Assembly: GCA_937899245.1 (NCBI GenBank)
Contig: CALDKB010000049.1
Coordinates: 227,739-291,738, forward strand
Reading direction: 5' to 3'
Length of the DNA: 64,000 nucleotides
DNA from: an uncultured Bacteroidales bacterium
Lineage (GTDB): Bacteria > Bacteroidota > Bacteroidia > Bacteroidales > ML635J-15
Shown here: piece after piece, positions 18,459 through 26,081 of the stretch
Layout: each line of letters starts with the position of its first letter
Position numbering within the stretch: position 1 is the first letter of the stretch
Notes under the pieces: model-generated
Database searches by the model: none
The model's input: the letters and a program-made list of their open reading frames with translations, nothing else
What the model was told of the DNA's origin: nothing
Program-made: the position numbers and the translations under genes

Positions 18459-19385
18459 TTAATCATATATCTCCATTCTTCCAATAGCCGCATCCTGCAA
18501 TCTTATATCGCTGTTGCCAGCATCATTACCCTTCATGTTGTCAGGAGCAGAACGCGTATAAATGTACCCGCAATCGACATCTACAGTATATGTCTTTGTT
18601 GACGGGGAGAATACATATCCGTTCTTCTGCGTAAACTTAACAGTATAAGAAAAACCAGCATCAACCATCAGGGAATCCTTTGAATACCCATCAATTACCA
18701 TACGATTATTTGTTCCGTTGTCTGGACAAGTTATGTCAACATAGTATTGGTTGCTGTTGTCGTAATTAGTACAAACTATGTACGAATCAGAGCATCTTAT
18801 TGAAAAGCTATATGTCTGGGAACAATCTATCAATATCGGGTTTACATTAATTGTATTTGGATACTCAAAATAACCAGAGGTCTGTCTGATGGTAAACTTT
18901 TCCGTAGTACCGCATTTTAACTGAATCGTCTTTGTTGCATTCGCTGCTATCGAATAAGTTTCTACAGTAACACCATTGCGAATCTGCGTTATGCTATACG
19001 GATAGCCGTGATTATTAGTGACCCTAAAATTAGTATATTCAGAAGTTGTGCCAGAACCACTTGTCGAACCGCCTCCCGTTGGAACATCAATAACATGCAG
19101 GTATTTTGTCATTGTGTTTTCTGCTCTGCTCGAATAAGCGGTAAGGCTAACACGTTTATCGCCAGGAGTTGAAAAACTAACTGGCTCTGGTATCCACGAA
19201 TAATCTCCTATGCCGTCTATCTCCCAATAAAAACTGGAAGCATTGACCGACATATTCAAAAAACTGACTTTCTCATTAACATATACCGTACTTGGTGTCA
19301 TTGAAAAATCAGCAACCGGATGTTTACGGCAACCGAACATCGTCATCAATGAAACCAAAGCCACAATTACAAACAGTTTCTTCAT
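18459..19385 (-). CDS. PKD-domain lipoprotein
   Basis: 308 residues. MKKLFVIVALVSLMTMFGCR gives a signal with lipobox (Cys 19). A PKD-like beta sandwich follows (VADFSMTPSTVYVNEKVSFLN; FYWEIDG), then a Ser/Gly-rich linker (GGGSTSGSGTTS) and two further beta-rich segments of unknown family. It is probably an outer-membrane lipoprotein with carbohydrate or protein-binding modules. The ATG at 19385 is chosen because it begins the signal peptide and lies downstream of the box at 19427-19434; the longer frame to 19448 overlaps that promoter. Confidence 0.65.
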   Translation of the reverse strand: MKKLFVIVALVSLMTMFGCRKHPVADFSMTPSTVYVNEKVSFLNMSVNASSFYWEIDGIGDYSWIPEPVSFSTPGDKRVSLTAYSSRAENTMTKYLHVIDVPTGGGSTSGSGTTSEYTNFRVTNNHGYPYSITQIRNGVTVETYSIAANATKTIQLKCGTTEKFTIRQTSGYFEYPNTINVNPILIDCSQTYSFSIRCSDSYIVCTNYDNSNQYYVDITCPDNGTNNRMVIDGYSKDSLMVDAGFSYTVKFTQKNGYVFSPSTKTYTVDVDCGYIYTRSAPDNMKGNDAGNSDIRLQDAAIGRMEIYD

Positions 19386-19426
19386 CTTTATAAATTTAAA
19401 AGTTATTAATAATGTTAAATATTTTG

Positions 19427-19434
19427 CAAAAATA
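19427..19434 (-). promoter_or_regulatory. -7 box for the lipoprotein operon
   Basis: Minus strand TATTTTTG, 41 nt before the ATG at 19385; supports the shorter start. Confidence 0.45.
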
Positions 19435-19499
19435 GTCATTAAAAGCAACTGATTGCCAACACAGTAACCTCAAGGCAATATTCAGCAACGAACACTCCA

Positions 19500-20054
19500 C
19501 TACCCTTCCGAAAAGACAATATTTCTTACCACCCGCAACTTTCGTCTACTGATAGGAATTGATATTTCACTTAGCACTTTATGGTCATTCATGTACGAAA
19601 CGGATACACACCTTTGCCTGTCATCCAAACTGTTCAGTAAATTACGATTTACATAATACCCATTGCAAATCTCAATAAGTTCACCATCTTCCAGTTTAAG
19701 CTTACCGGCTATATCAGTTTTCAGTTTAAAGTCCACAAGAATACCTGGCTTACGATTAAGAAATAGAATCTGCTTATTTCCTCCCCGTCTGGCATTAGAG
19801 AATTCATTGTCCCTAAGGGGCACAATAGCCACGATATTGCGTAATTCTATCTCAAACAAATCTTCTCCCTTAACCTTTACCGGCACAAGACGGCTTTGCT
19901 TGTTGCAAATACTACAAGTATAAACCTTGCCCGCAATGCTCACATCAATAGTAATGCCTTTTATTTGGATGTCACAACCCTTCGGCAACGGCAACTCCGA
20001 CATAACATATTCAAGATGCACAGATTCTTTTTTTTCGTTTTTTCTTCCTTTCAT
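19500..20054 (-). CDS. LytTR-like protein (putative DNA-binding regulator)
   Basis: 184 residues from the ATG at 20054. The C-terminal half has the order of elements seen in LytTR DNA-binding domains: ELRNIVAIVPLR, ILFLNRKPGILVDFKL, then ICNGYYVNRNLLNSL (where LytTR proteins have a RxHRSYxVN-like helix) and IPISRRKLRVVRNIV (compare IPVSRRYxKxL). An N-terminal segment has a CSIC pair. No receiver domain is present. I give this as a fold-level guess from pattern, not a firm family call. The start is placed after the TAATTTTG box at 20081-20088. Confidence 0.4.
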   Translation of the reverse strand: MKGRKNEKKESVHLEYVMSELPLPKGCDIQIKGITIDVSIAGKVYTCSICNKQSRLVPVKVKGEDLFEIELRNIVAIVPLRDNEFSNARRGGNKQILFLNRKPGILVDFKLKTDIAGKLKLEDGELIEICNGYYVNRNLLNSLDDRQRCVSVSYMNDHKVLSEISIPISRRKLRVVRNIVFSEG

Positions 20055-20080
20055 ACTTGAAACGCCAACTTTTGTGGTCG

Positions 20081-20088
20081 CAAAATTA
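20081..20088 (-). promoter_or_regulatory. -7 box for the LytTR-like gene
   Basis: Minus strand TAATTTTG, 26 nt before the ATG at 20054. Confidence 0.45.
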
Positions 20089-20241
20089 CACATTACAAAC
20101 AATTAATAACCAATACAGTAACAAGTTGAAACGATATAGCAATAAGTCAACACAATACTCGCAAACCACATTAACTTATAGACCAAATGTTACTTTACAA
20201 AAAGCAATGGCGGCAGACTTGCCACCATTGCAACCGAAAAA

Positions 20242-20778
20242 TTATTCGCCTTTGTCACGAGAATGGTAATATTCCTTGTTGTTGGGGTTCAACTGGTTCG
20301 AATGATTATCTAGCTCCGCCTTGTTACGTTGAATATTGTTTGGGATGAATTCTATGCTATCACAATAAACATCAAAATCTGCATACAGATTGTTATGGTT
20401 ATGCAAATGGTTACAAAGATCCTGTCCTTTTAGATAATCCATTTTAACAACATAAGTTCCTGCACCTGTAAGAAATTCAATAACAGCCTGGTCGTTATTA
20501 CCGCATCCCAAAACTCGTCTATCGCCACATTCCTGTTTACTTAGTTTTATTGAAATTACATTAATTAAACTAATCATCACATTATCATGTGAATTACTAA
20601 AACGCAAATACCAATAATGGTCTAAAAACATTTCTAATCTATTCATAATAAAATCTTTTAATTCGTTATTATTTTTTTCATCTTCTTTTTTACTACCGTA
20701 ATCTTGACATACATAATCGTCATCATAATCGTCGTCATAATCGTCATCGTCAAAATAATGACACCAATTTTTATTCAT
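20242..20778 (-). CDS. Hypothetical Asp/Tyr-rich protein
   Basis: 178 residues. Near the start is an acidic tract FDDDDYDDDYDDDY (residues 9-22) built from a short in-frame DNA repeat (20718-20756). The rest is soluble with no signal peptide: a helical part (ELKDFIMNRLEMFLDHYWYL) and a beta-rich part (VIEFLTGAGTYVVKMDYLKGQDL). I do not recognise a family. ATG at 20778 is chosen since the acidic repeat follows directly and the upstream extension to 20859 has no comparable support. It follows the two tiny peptides on the same strand. Confidence 0.5.
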   Translation of the reverse strand: MNKNWCHYFDDDDYDDDYDDDYVCQDYGSKKEDEKNNNELKDFIMNRLEMFLDHYWYLRFSNSHDNVMISLINVISIKLSKQECGDRRVLGCGNNDQAVIEFLTGAGTYVVKMDYLKGQDLCNHLHNHNNLYADFDVYCDSIEFIPNNIQRNKAELDNHSNQLNPNNKEYYHSRDKGE

Positions 20779-20866
20779 ACTTTTTACTAAAAGGAGAGCC
20801 GCACGAGAAACGCTCTCTCTTTGAATTATTACTGGACATTCTCGTGCACATGTCCTCAAGCATGTT

Positions 20867-20944
20867 TTATTTCTTCACATTGCCTCTACCATTACCACTT
20901 GGCTTTCCAGTTGTACTTGAATAGTTTGGGTTTCCTTTAGCCAT
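20867..20944 (-). CDS. 25-residue basic peptide, small ORF A
   Basis: Begins MAKGNPNYSSTTGKPSGN and ends GRGNVKK. It has an exceptional ribosome site: AAAGGAGGTG (20951-20960) with GGAGG 8 nt from the ATG, almost a full anti-16S match, unlike neighbouring genes. It shares the pattern MAK...S-x-x-TG-x-x-SG-x-GR-x-N with small ORF B 57 nt upstream. No Cys, no signal peptide, net positive. Too short for standard gene calling; the paired motif and the ribosome site are the evidence that it is translated. Function unknown. Confidence 0.65.
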   Translation of the reverse strand: MAKGNPNYSSTTGKPSGNGRGNVKK

Positions 20945-20950
20945 AAATTA

Positions 20951-20960
20951 CACCTCCTTT
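20951..20960 (-). promoter_or_regulatory. Strong Shine-Dalgarno of small ORF A
   Basis: Minus strand AAAGGAGGTG. Strong SD sites are rare in Bacteroidota and none of the other genes here has one this complete. Confidence 0.7.
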
Positions 20961-21001
20961 CTGAATTTTAGAATTAAACATCTAGTTTTCACACAACACC
21001 A

Positions 21002-21085
21002 CTATAAATCGTTGTCTCTACCTTTGCCAGACTTATGTCCTGTTTTCTTGCTAGGCCAACCTGCTGTTTGTTTGGTCTTTGCCAT
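21002..21085 (-). CDS. 27-residue basic peptide, small ORF B
   Basis: Begins MAKTKQTAGWPSKKTGHKSG and ends KGRDNDL. Aligns with small ORF A around TG-x-x-SG-x-GR-x-N. Ten Lys/Arg among 27 residues would allow nucleic-acid or ribosome contact (inference). A weaker AAGGG site lies about 8 nt upstream. It lies 95 nt past the stop of the nuclease-TPR gene on the same strand, so it may be on that transcript. Confidence 0.6.
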   Translation of the reverse strand: MAKTKQTAGWPSKKTGHKSGKGRDNDL

Positions 21086-21180
21086 TGCTTTTACCCTTTT
21101 TTTTAAATTAAACTTAAGCATATAATATCCCTATAAATGTTTTTACACATTTTACAATCTGTTAAAATTCAGCAAATTAA

Positions 21181-23541
21181 CTACATATTAAAATCTATGT
21201 ACCAGTATTTTTCTTCTAAAACTCTTTTTATTTCGAGACCTTCTTCGGACAATGGCAACTGCAACATTCCATTTCCTCGCTTTGCTTCCAATGCTCCAAG
21301 CAACAACTGCAACAAATAAGGTTCATCTGGTGCCACTTGCAAAGCCATTCTAAAACACTCTATAGCTTTATCATACATTTTTTTATTAAAATATAAAACA
21401 CCTAAAACACGCCATCCGTCCCAATACTCTGGCATCATATTAGTTATGTTTTCTGCTATCTTAAACTTTTTATCTGCGTTGCCAGTCCTCTCAACAGCTT
21501 TAATCCTGCTTTCAATATCATTTTCTATCTTTATTGGTATTAATTGAGGCTTACACTGGGTGATTAAGAAGTAATTTGTAGCATAACTTTTTAATATGTA
21601 GTCGTTATTTACCTCATCTATCAAATCACTCAAGTTCTTATATTTATCAGAATTATGCTCCAACAAATATAGCAAGTCAAAATAATTGACCTTAAGCACA
21701 CCGCCATCATACTCATGTAGGCAATTCTCGTAAGATGTTGTTACATACCACTTAACAATTTTGCAATCTGCATCCTCATTACTCTCATATAAATTAAGTT
21801 GGCGCACAGCCTTTCTGTCGGTCATTATAGTTTCTTTATAAACATCTTTAGGTGTCAACTTAAATGTAGTCCTTTTTAGTTGGATTAGCAGTAATGTATC
21901 TCCTTGTTTTACCTTAATATCGACATCACCACTTTTGTGTTCATTCCCATTATTATCAACAATAACAGTCCAGCCTTTATTTTCAAAGCACTCTGCAAGT
22001 TTATTTTCAAATTCTTTATTTGAAACAATCCTAATATCTTCATTTATATTTTTCCTATACAAATCCAAAATCTTGGTTACAGAACTATACAACCATTCAT
22101 TACCCAAAAACATTGTTGCTGTCAGCATTACCTCATCGCTAATCCTTATGAAAGGTTTTTGCATTACATCATACGAAAGGTTATATCTGTCAAAATCACT
22201 ATCATTAAAATCAAAGCAAAACAATGAAAATGTTTTATCAAACAAATCTTCAAATTTCGTCTTTTCTTCCGGAGAACAATATTCCAATGAATCAGACGCT
22301 TGTTTTTTTAAAACCCATTTGCTATGCACCTCAAATGGCATAACAGACCTTGATGTATCATCGCCGTCTTTAAACATCTTGGCACATACCCTCCACAAAG
22401 CTTCCTTATAAGAACGAGAAACACAATATTGAGCTATAAGAGGCCGTTCATAACGATTCAATCTATTCACACTTAGACCTATTAAAGGAGAGAATATAGG
22501 AAATGTATCAATTTCGTGACCTTTCCATTTGATTTTACCCAAACACAAATCATCAAGCATTTTCATTATCATACATTGAATACTGCAATACTCTTCGTTT
22601 GCCTCACCATCAACATACAACCCTTTTTCTTCTTGCAAGTAATCAAATAAGGAATTTGCATCGCCTTGATAACGCAAATTATTCAATTCATATCTAATGC
22701 CATTTAATTTCCATTCGCCGAAATCTTTTGGCTTCTGCTCTATAAATACAGAATTATTTATAAACTTTGGTTCAAACGTTAAATCATAGCAATATGGATC
22801 AAGTTCTTTGTTCAAAAAATCCACATAAGAACTTATTGATTCAAAAAAATTCATTGCTATCTCAGACACTCCATTAAAACTATATTTAAATAATCTGACA
22901 CATTCTCCTTCTATAACATCTCTCGAAAGTCCCTTACATTGGTTTCTAAAGTCAGAGCGAAATAACATTTCAACAAAGATATCATATCCCCAACTTAAGT
23001 ATTCGACGTCTGTTCCAAACATCTTTTTTTGAAACCTTTTTTCTTCAAGCCAAACCACATAGTCAACATATCCACGAAGAAGTCCATATTTTTCATCTTC
23101 TATTGAACAAATATATTTTTTAAACCCTTCACAGACACGATTCCATAGCTTATATTCTTTTTCTTTCAATGCATTCCATACCTGTTTATGCACTTCAACT
23201 ATCTCCGACTCGAAAATTTTACTTTTATAGAAATTGATTTTTTCTTCTCGCAGAAAAGACTTTGAGGTTCTGACTAGCAGACAAAACAAATCAGGATTAC
23301 TCTCAGCAATAATATTTTCTAAATCTTCAGAAAATAACTTCTTATTAAGAAAGTAATCTCCAAAATACCTGTCAGCGTATTCACACAACAATAATCGTTG
23401 TAATAAATCCGTTTTATCACACAATGATTTTACAACTTCTTTTGAACTTAATTTATCTAAGTTCAACAACACATTATCCTTCTCGTCTCTTATAGAAGGA
23501 TTGTTCCTGTTGTCATAAATGACGTATTCTTTGTCTTTCAT
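21181..23541 (-). CDS. PD-(D/E)xK nuclease-like protein with C-terminal TPR
   Basis: 786 residues. Residues 1 to about 500 are mostly helical with no family I recognise. At about 508-560 there is a restriction-endonuclease-like core: EFENKLAECFENKGWTVI, then GDVDIKV with D541, then LIQLKRT with Q554 and K556, giving the D-x12-Q-x-K form of the PD-(D/E)xK site seen in Mrr-like enzymes. The end carries TPR-like helices (WDGWRVLGVLYFNKKMYDKAIECF; ALQVAPDEPYLLQLLLGALE). Soluble, cytoplasmic. Nuclease plus helical repeats is common in phage-defence proteins; that role is inference. It has its own promoter (23602-23630) and is followed by the two tiny peptides. Confidence 0.6.
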   Translation of the reverse strand: MKDKEYVIYDNRNNPSIRDEKDNVLLNLDKLSSKEVVKSLCDKTDLLQRLLLCEYADRYFGDYFLNKKLFSEDLENIIAESNPDLFCLLVRTSKSFLREEKINFYKSKIFESEIVEVHKQVWNALKEKEYKLWNRVCEGFKKYICSIEDEKYGLLRGYVDYVVWLEEKRFQKKMFGTDVEYLSWGYDIFVEMLFRSDFRNQCKGLSRDVIEGECVRLFKYSFNGVSEIAMNFFESISSYVDFLNKELDPYCYDLTFEPKFINNSVFIEQKPKDFGEWKLNGIRYELNNLRYQGDANSLFDYLQEEKGLYVDGEANEEYCSIQCMIMKMLDDLCLGKIKWKGHEIDTFPIFSPLIGLSVNRLNRYERPLIAQYCVSRSYKEALWRVCAKMFKDGDDTSRSVMPFEVHSKWVLKKQASDSLEYCSPEEKTKFEDLFDKTFSLFCFDFNDSDFDRYNLSYDVMQKPFIRISDEVMLTATMFLGNEWLYSSVTKILDLYRKNINEDIRIVSNKEFENKLAECFENKGWTVIVDNNGNEHKSGDVDIKVKQGDTLLLIQLKRTTFKLTPKDVYKETIMTDRKAVRQLNLYESNEDADCKIVKWYVTTSYENCLHEYDGGVLKVNYFDLLYLLEHNSDKYKNLSDLIDEVNNDYILKSYATNYFLITQCKPQLIPIKIENDIESRIKAVERTGNADKKFKIAENITNMMPEYWDGWRVLGVLYFNKKMYDKAIECFRMALQVAPDEPYLLQLLLGALEAKRGNGMLQLPLSEEGLEIKRVLEEKYWYIDFNM

Positions 23542-23601
23542 GCTATAACCTTTTTAAAATCTATTTCGCAAAGCGAAGGTTCAATTACACGAATGACATC
23601 G

Positions 23602-23630
23602 CAAATATATCTTTTATTTTTCACCTGCAA
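23602..23630 (-). promoter_or_regulatory. Promoter of the nuclease-TPR gene
   Basis: Minus strand TTG (23628-23630), 18-nt spacer, TATATTTG (23602-23609). A short palindrome, TTCGC-AAA-GCGAA (23565-23577), lies in the 5' leader before the ATG at 23541. Confidence 0.5.
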
Positions 23631-23680
23631 AAGAAATTTTGATTTTTTTATTCCAAACTTTTTCCCTTACTTTGCACTCT

Positions 23681-23688
23681 TAAATTTG
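23681..23688 (+). promoter_or_regulatory. -7 box for the first FKBP gene
   Basis: TAAATTTG, only 6 nt before the ATG at 23695, implying a very short or leaderless transcript. Confidence 0.4.
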
Positions 23689-23694
23689 ACAACA

Positions 23695-24372
23695 ATGCGT
23701 AAATTATCATTATTATTAACTATGGCATTAGTGCTTCTTGTAGCGCTGCCATGCAAATCCCAAAAGAAAGTGAAAGAACTAAAGACATTGGAAGATTCCG
23801 CAGCATACGCTATCGGAATGCAGTTCGGACAAGCTCTTAAACAGGGCAACCTCCAAAACATCAACATCGAAATCCTTACGAAAGGTTTGCAGGACGAACT
23901 TAATGGTGCTGCTATCATGGACCAACACCAGTACGAATCAACCCTCGAAGCTTTCTTCACAAAGAAAATGAAGGAAGACAATGCTGAAAAGGTTGCCGAA
24001 GGTGAAAAATTCCTCGCAGAAAACGCTAAACGTCCTGAGGTTAAGACTACTGCTAGCGGCCTTCAGTACGAAGTTATTACCGAAGGTACTGGCGCAAAGC
24101 CTGCTGCAACTAGCACAGTAAGAGTACACTACGAAGGTACAACTATCGCCGGAAAGGTTTTCGACAGCTCATACCAGAGAAACGAACCAGCTGAATTCCC
24201 GCTTAACCGCGTAATTGCAGGTTGGACAGAAGGCCTGCAGCTTATGACTGTTGGTTCTAAGTACAAATTCTATATCCCTTACGACCTTGCATACGGAGAA
24301 CGTGGTGCTGGTCAGGATATTAAGCCGTTCGAAACTTTGATTTTCGTAGTTGAATTACTCGAAATCAAGTAA
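23695..24372 (+). CDS. FKBP-type peptidyl-prolyl isomerase 1
   Basis: 225 residues. Exported: signal sequence LLLTMALVLLVALPC; the Pro before Cys argues against a lipoprotein. Residues about 30-125 form the FKBP N-terminal dimerisation domain (DSAAYAIGMQFGQALKQG), followed by a complete FKBP core (STVRVHYEGTTIAGKVFDSS, NRVIAGWTEGLQLMTVGSKYKF, LAYGERGAG, LIFVVELLEI). It catalyses cis-trans isomerisation at Pro, assisting folding in the periplasm. The ATG at 23695 begins the signal peptide; the longer frame from 23593 is rejected because it runs through the promoter. First of three tandem paralogues. Confidence 0.9.
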   Translation: MRKLSLLLTMALVLLVALPCKSQKKVKELKTLEDSAAYAIGMQFGQALKQGNLQNINIEILTKGLQDELNGAAIMDQHQYESTLEAFFTKKMKEDNAEKVAEGEKFLAENAKRPEVKTTASGLQYEVITEGTGAKPAATSTVRVHYEGTTIAGKVFDSSYQRNEPAEFPLNRVIAGWTEGLQLMTVGSKYKFYIPYDLAYGERGAGQDIKPFETLIFVVELLEIK

Positions 24373-24396
24373 TCAGAATTTACCAAATAAAAATAC

Positions 24397-24431
24397 AATC
24401 CCGGACAAGTAATCTGTTCGGGATTTTTTTT
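24397..24431 (+). terminator. Terminator after FKBP 1
   Basis: 11-bp stem AATCCCGGACA / TGTTCGGGATT with 7-nt loop, then T8. Confidence 0.85.
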
Positions 24432-24452
24432 AATATCAAACAAAATAAATGC

Positions 24453-24460
24453 TACTTTTG
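24453..24460 (+). promoter_or_regulatory. -7 box for FKBP 2
   Basis: TACTTTTG, 17 nt before the ATG at 24478. Confidence 0.45.
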
Positions 24461-24477
24461 CATCAAAATTTAAAGAC

Positions 24478-25176
24478 ATGAGAAAGATAAGTTTATTGTT
24501 AATTGCAGCTGCCACCATCATGATGGTTTCTTGCGAAGGGAAAAAGAACAATGTTGAAATCACAGATTTCACCGACTCTGTAAGTTATGCTATTGGCCTT
24601 AGTTTGTACGAAATGTACGCTGGCGACGGTATCAGCGAAAAGACAAATCCTGAAATCGTACTCAAGGCATTCAGCGACCGAATCAACGACACAACAATGC
24701 TTACAGACGAAGAAAGGGATAACATTATAAATAGGTATATGCAGCAAATGCAAGCTGAACAGATGGCCGCACAGGCAAAACAATTCGAAGGCGTAAAGAC
24801 TGCCGGCGAAGAATACCTTGCCGAAAACGCAAAGCGTGCCGAAGTCAAGACAACAAACAGCGGCTTGCAGTATGAAGTAATAAAGGAAGGTAAAGGCACA
24901 AAGCCACAAGCTACTAGCACAGTTCGAGTTCATTACGAAGGCAAGACTATTGATGGAAAAGTTTTCGACAGCTCATACGAAAGAGGCGAACCTGCCGAAT
25001 TTCCGCTTAACCGCGTAATCCCAGGCTGGACTGAAGGTTTGCAGCTTATGTCGGTCGGTTCAAAATATATGCTATACATACCATATCAACTTGGTTATGG
25101 CGAACGCGGTGCCGGCGAGAACATCCCACCGTATTCTGCTTTGATTTTCACAGTTGAACTTCTTGAAGTTAAATAA
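24478..25176 (+). CDS. FKBP-type peptidyl-prolyl isomerase 2, lipoprotein
   Basis: 232 residues. Lipobox MMVSC (Cys 19) followed by EGKKNN, so lipid-anchored. N-terminal dimerisation domain (DSVSYAIGLSLYEMYAGDG) and an intact FKBP core (VHYEGKTIDGKVFDSSYERG, NRVIPGWTEGLQLMSVGSK, LGYGERGAGENIPPYSALIF). The core is nearly identical to FKBP 1 from AKRAEVKTTNSGLQYEVI onward, indicating recent duplication, while the N-terminal halves have diverged. The gene has its own promoter and terminator, so it is not a simple operon with its neighbours. Confidence 0.9.
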   Translation: MRKISLLLIAAATIMMVSCEGKKNNVEITDFTDSVSYAIGLSLYEMYAGDGISEKTNPEIVLKAFSDRINDTTMLTDEERDNIINRYMQQMQAEQMAAQAKQFEGVKTAGEEYLAENAKRAEVKTTNSGLQYEVIKEGKGTKPQATSTVRVHYEGKTIDGKVFDSSYERGEPAEFPLNRVIPGWTEGLQLMSVGSKYMLYIPYQLGYGERGAGENIPPYSALIFTVELLEVK

Positions 25177-25206
25177 AGGTTACACATAAAATAACCATAA
25201 TCAAAA

Positions 25207-25229
25207 GCCGATTCTTATCGGCATTTTTT
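25207..25229 (+). terminator. Terminator after FKBP 2
   Basis: Stem GCCGAT / ATCGGC with a TTCT-type loop, then T6. Confidence 0.8.
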
Positions 25230-25288
25230 ATGACCAGACTTGTTAATAAAAAAGCAAAATCATTTTAGCACGTTGAAAGAAATAAATT

Positions 25289-25296
25289 TAATTTTG
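25289..25296 (+). promoter_or_regulatory. -7 box for FKBP 3
   Basis: TAATTTTG, 20 nt before the ATG at 25317. Confidence 0.45.
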
Positions 25297-25316
25297 CAAA
25301 AGTTAATAGAAGTAAA

Positions 25317-26006
25317 ATGCAAAAGGCCATCATAACGATAATATCAGTTGCAACAATATTATTATCAGCATCTTGCAACAAAACGAAAAACCCCGCATCT
25401 TCAAAACTTACTAACCTTAAGGACTCTGCAAGTTATGCCATGGGCATTATTCTAGGCCACCAGTACATGGACGAACAGATGGATACTCTTTTGAACGGCG
25501 AACTTACACTAAACGGAATAACCGACCTTATGAAATACGACACCACACTTCTTTCCGTTGAAGAGGCCGCCAATGTAATGAGAGATTTTTCACGCGTTAT
25601 TATGGACCAGAAATACGGAGCGAACAAAAAGGCCGGTGAAGATTTCCTTGTAAAAAATCAGTCTAACACAGGTGTAAACCTCACTCCTAGCGGACTACAA
25701 TATTCAGTAATAACAGAAGGTAACGGTTCGGCACATCCATCATACAACGACATTGTCAAGATTAAGTTTAAAGGATACAAGATTGACGGAACACTTTTCG
25801 GCGACACCGGCGAAACTCCGATCGAAACAAACTTCATGAATGTACCAAAAGGGGTTGCAGAAGGCATCCTGCTTATGACACCAGGTGCAAAATACAAGTT
25901 CTACCTTCCGTACTATCTCGCCTTTGGCGAAGCCGGTTACCAGACGGTGGAACCTTATTCAACTGTTATTTTCGATGTCGAACTTGTTGAAATAGTCAAA
26001 AAATAA
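25317..26006 (+). CDS. FKBP-like lipoprotein 3, degenerate active site
   Basis: 229 residues. Lipobox LLSASC (Cys 20). Same layout as its two upstream paralogues: dimerisation domain (DSASYAMGIILGHQYMDEQ) and FKBP core, but the core has drifted. The FDSS block is FGDTGE, the floor Trp of GWTEGL is replaced (PKGVAEGILLM), and the LAYGERGAG loop is LAFGEAGYQ. In FKBPs the Trp floors the proline pocket, so isomerase activity may be reduced or lost and the protein may work as a chaperone (inference). Own promoter and terminator. Confidence 0.8.
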   Translation: MQKAIITIISVATILLSASCNKTKNPASSKLTNLKDSASYAMGIILGHQYMDEQMDTLLNGELTLNGITDLMKYDTTLLSVEEAANVMRDFSRVIMDQKYGANKKAGEDFLVKNQSNTGVNLTPSGLQYSVITEGNGSAHPSYNDIVKIKFKGYKIDGTLFGDTGETPIETNFMNVPKGVAEGILLMTPGAKYKFYLPYYLAFGEAGYQTVEPYSTVIFDVELVEIVKK

Positions 26007-26011
26007 TTTTC

Positions 26012-26044
26012 AAGCCGAAAGTTTTCTACTTTCGGCTTTTTTTT
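26012..26044 (+). terminator. Terminator after FKBP 3
   Basis: 10-bp stem AAGCCGAAAG / CTTTCGGCTT, 7-nt loop, T-tract. Confidence 0.85.
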
Positions 26045-26081
26045 AAATAAGAGTAGTAATTAAAAAATAATAGCAAAGACG

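Noticed and set aside
23593..23694. Longer FKBP 1 N-terminus from 23593
   Set aside because: The extension runs across both divergent promoter boxes and precedes a good signal peptide.
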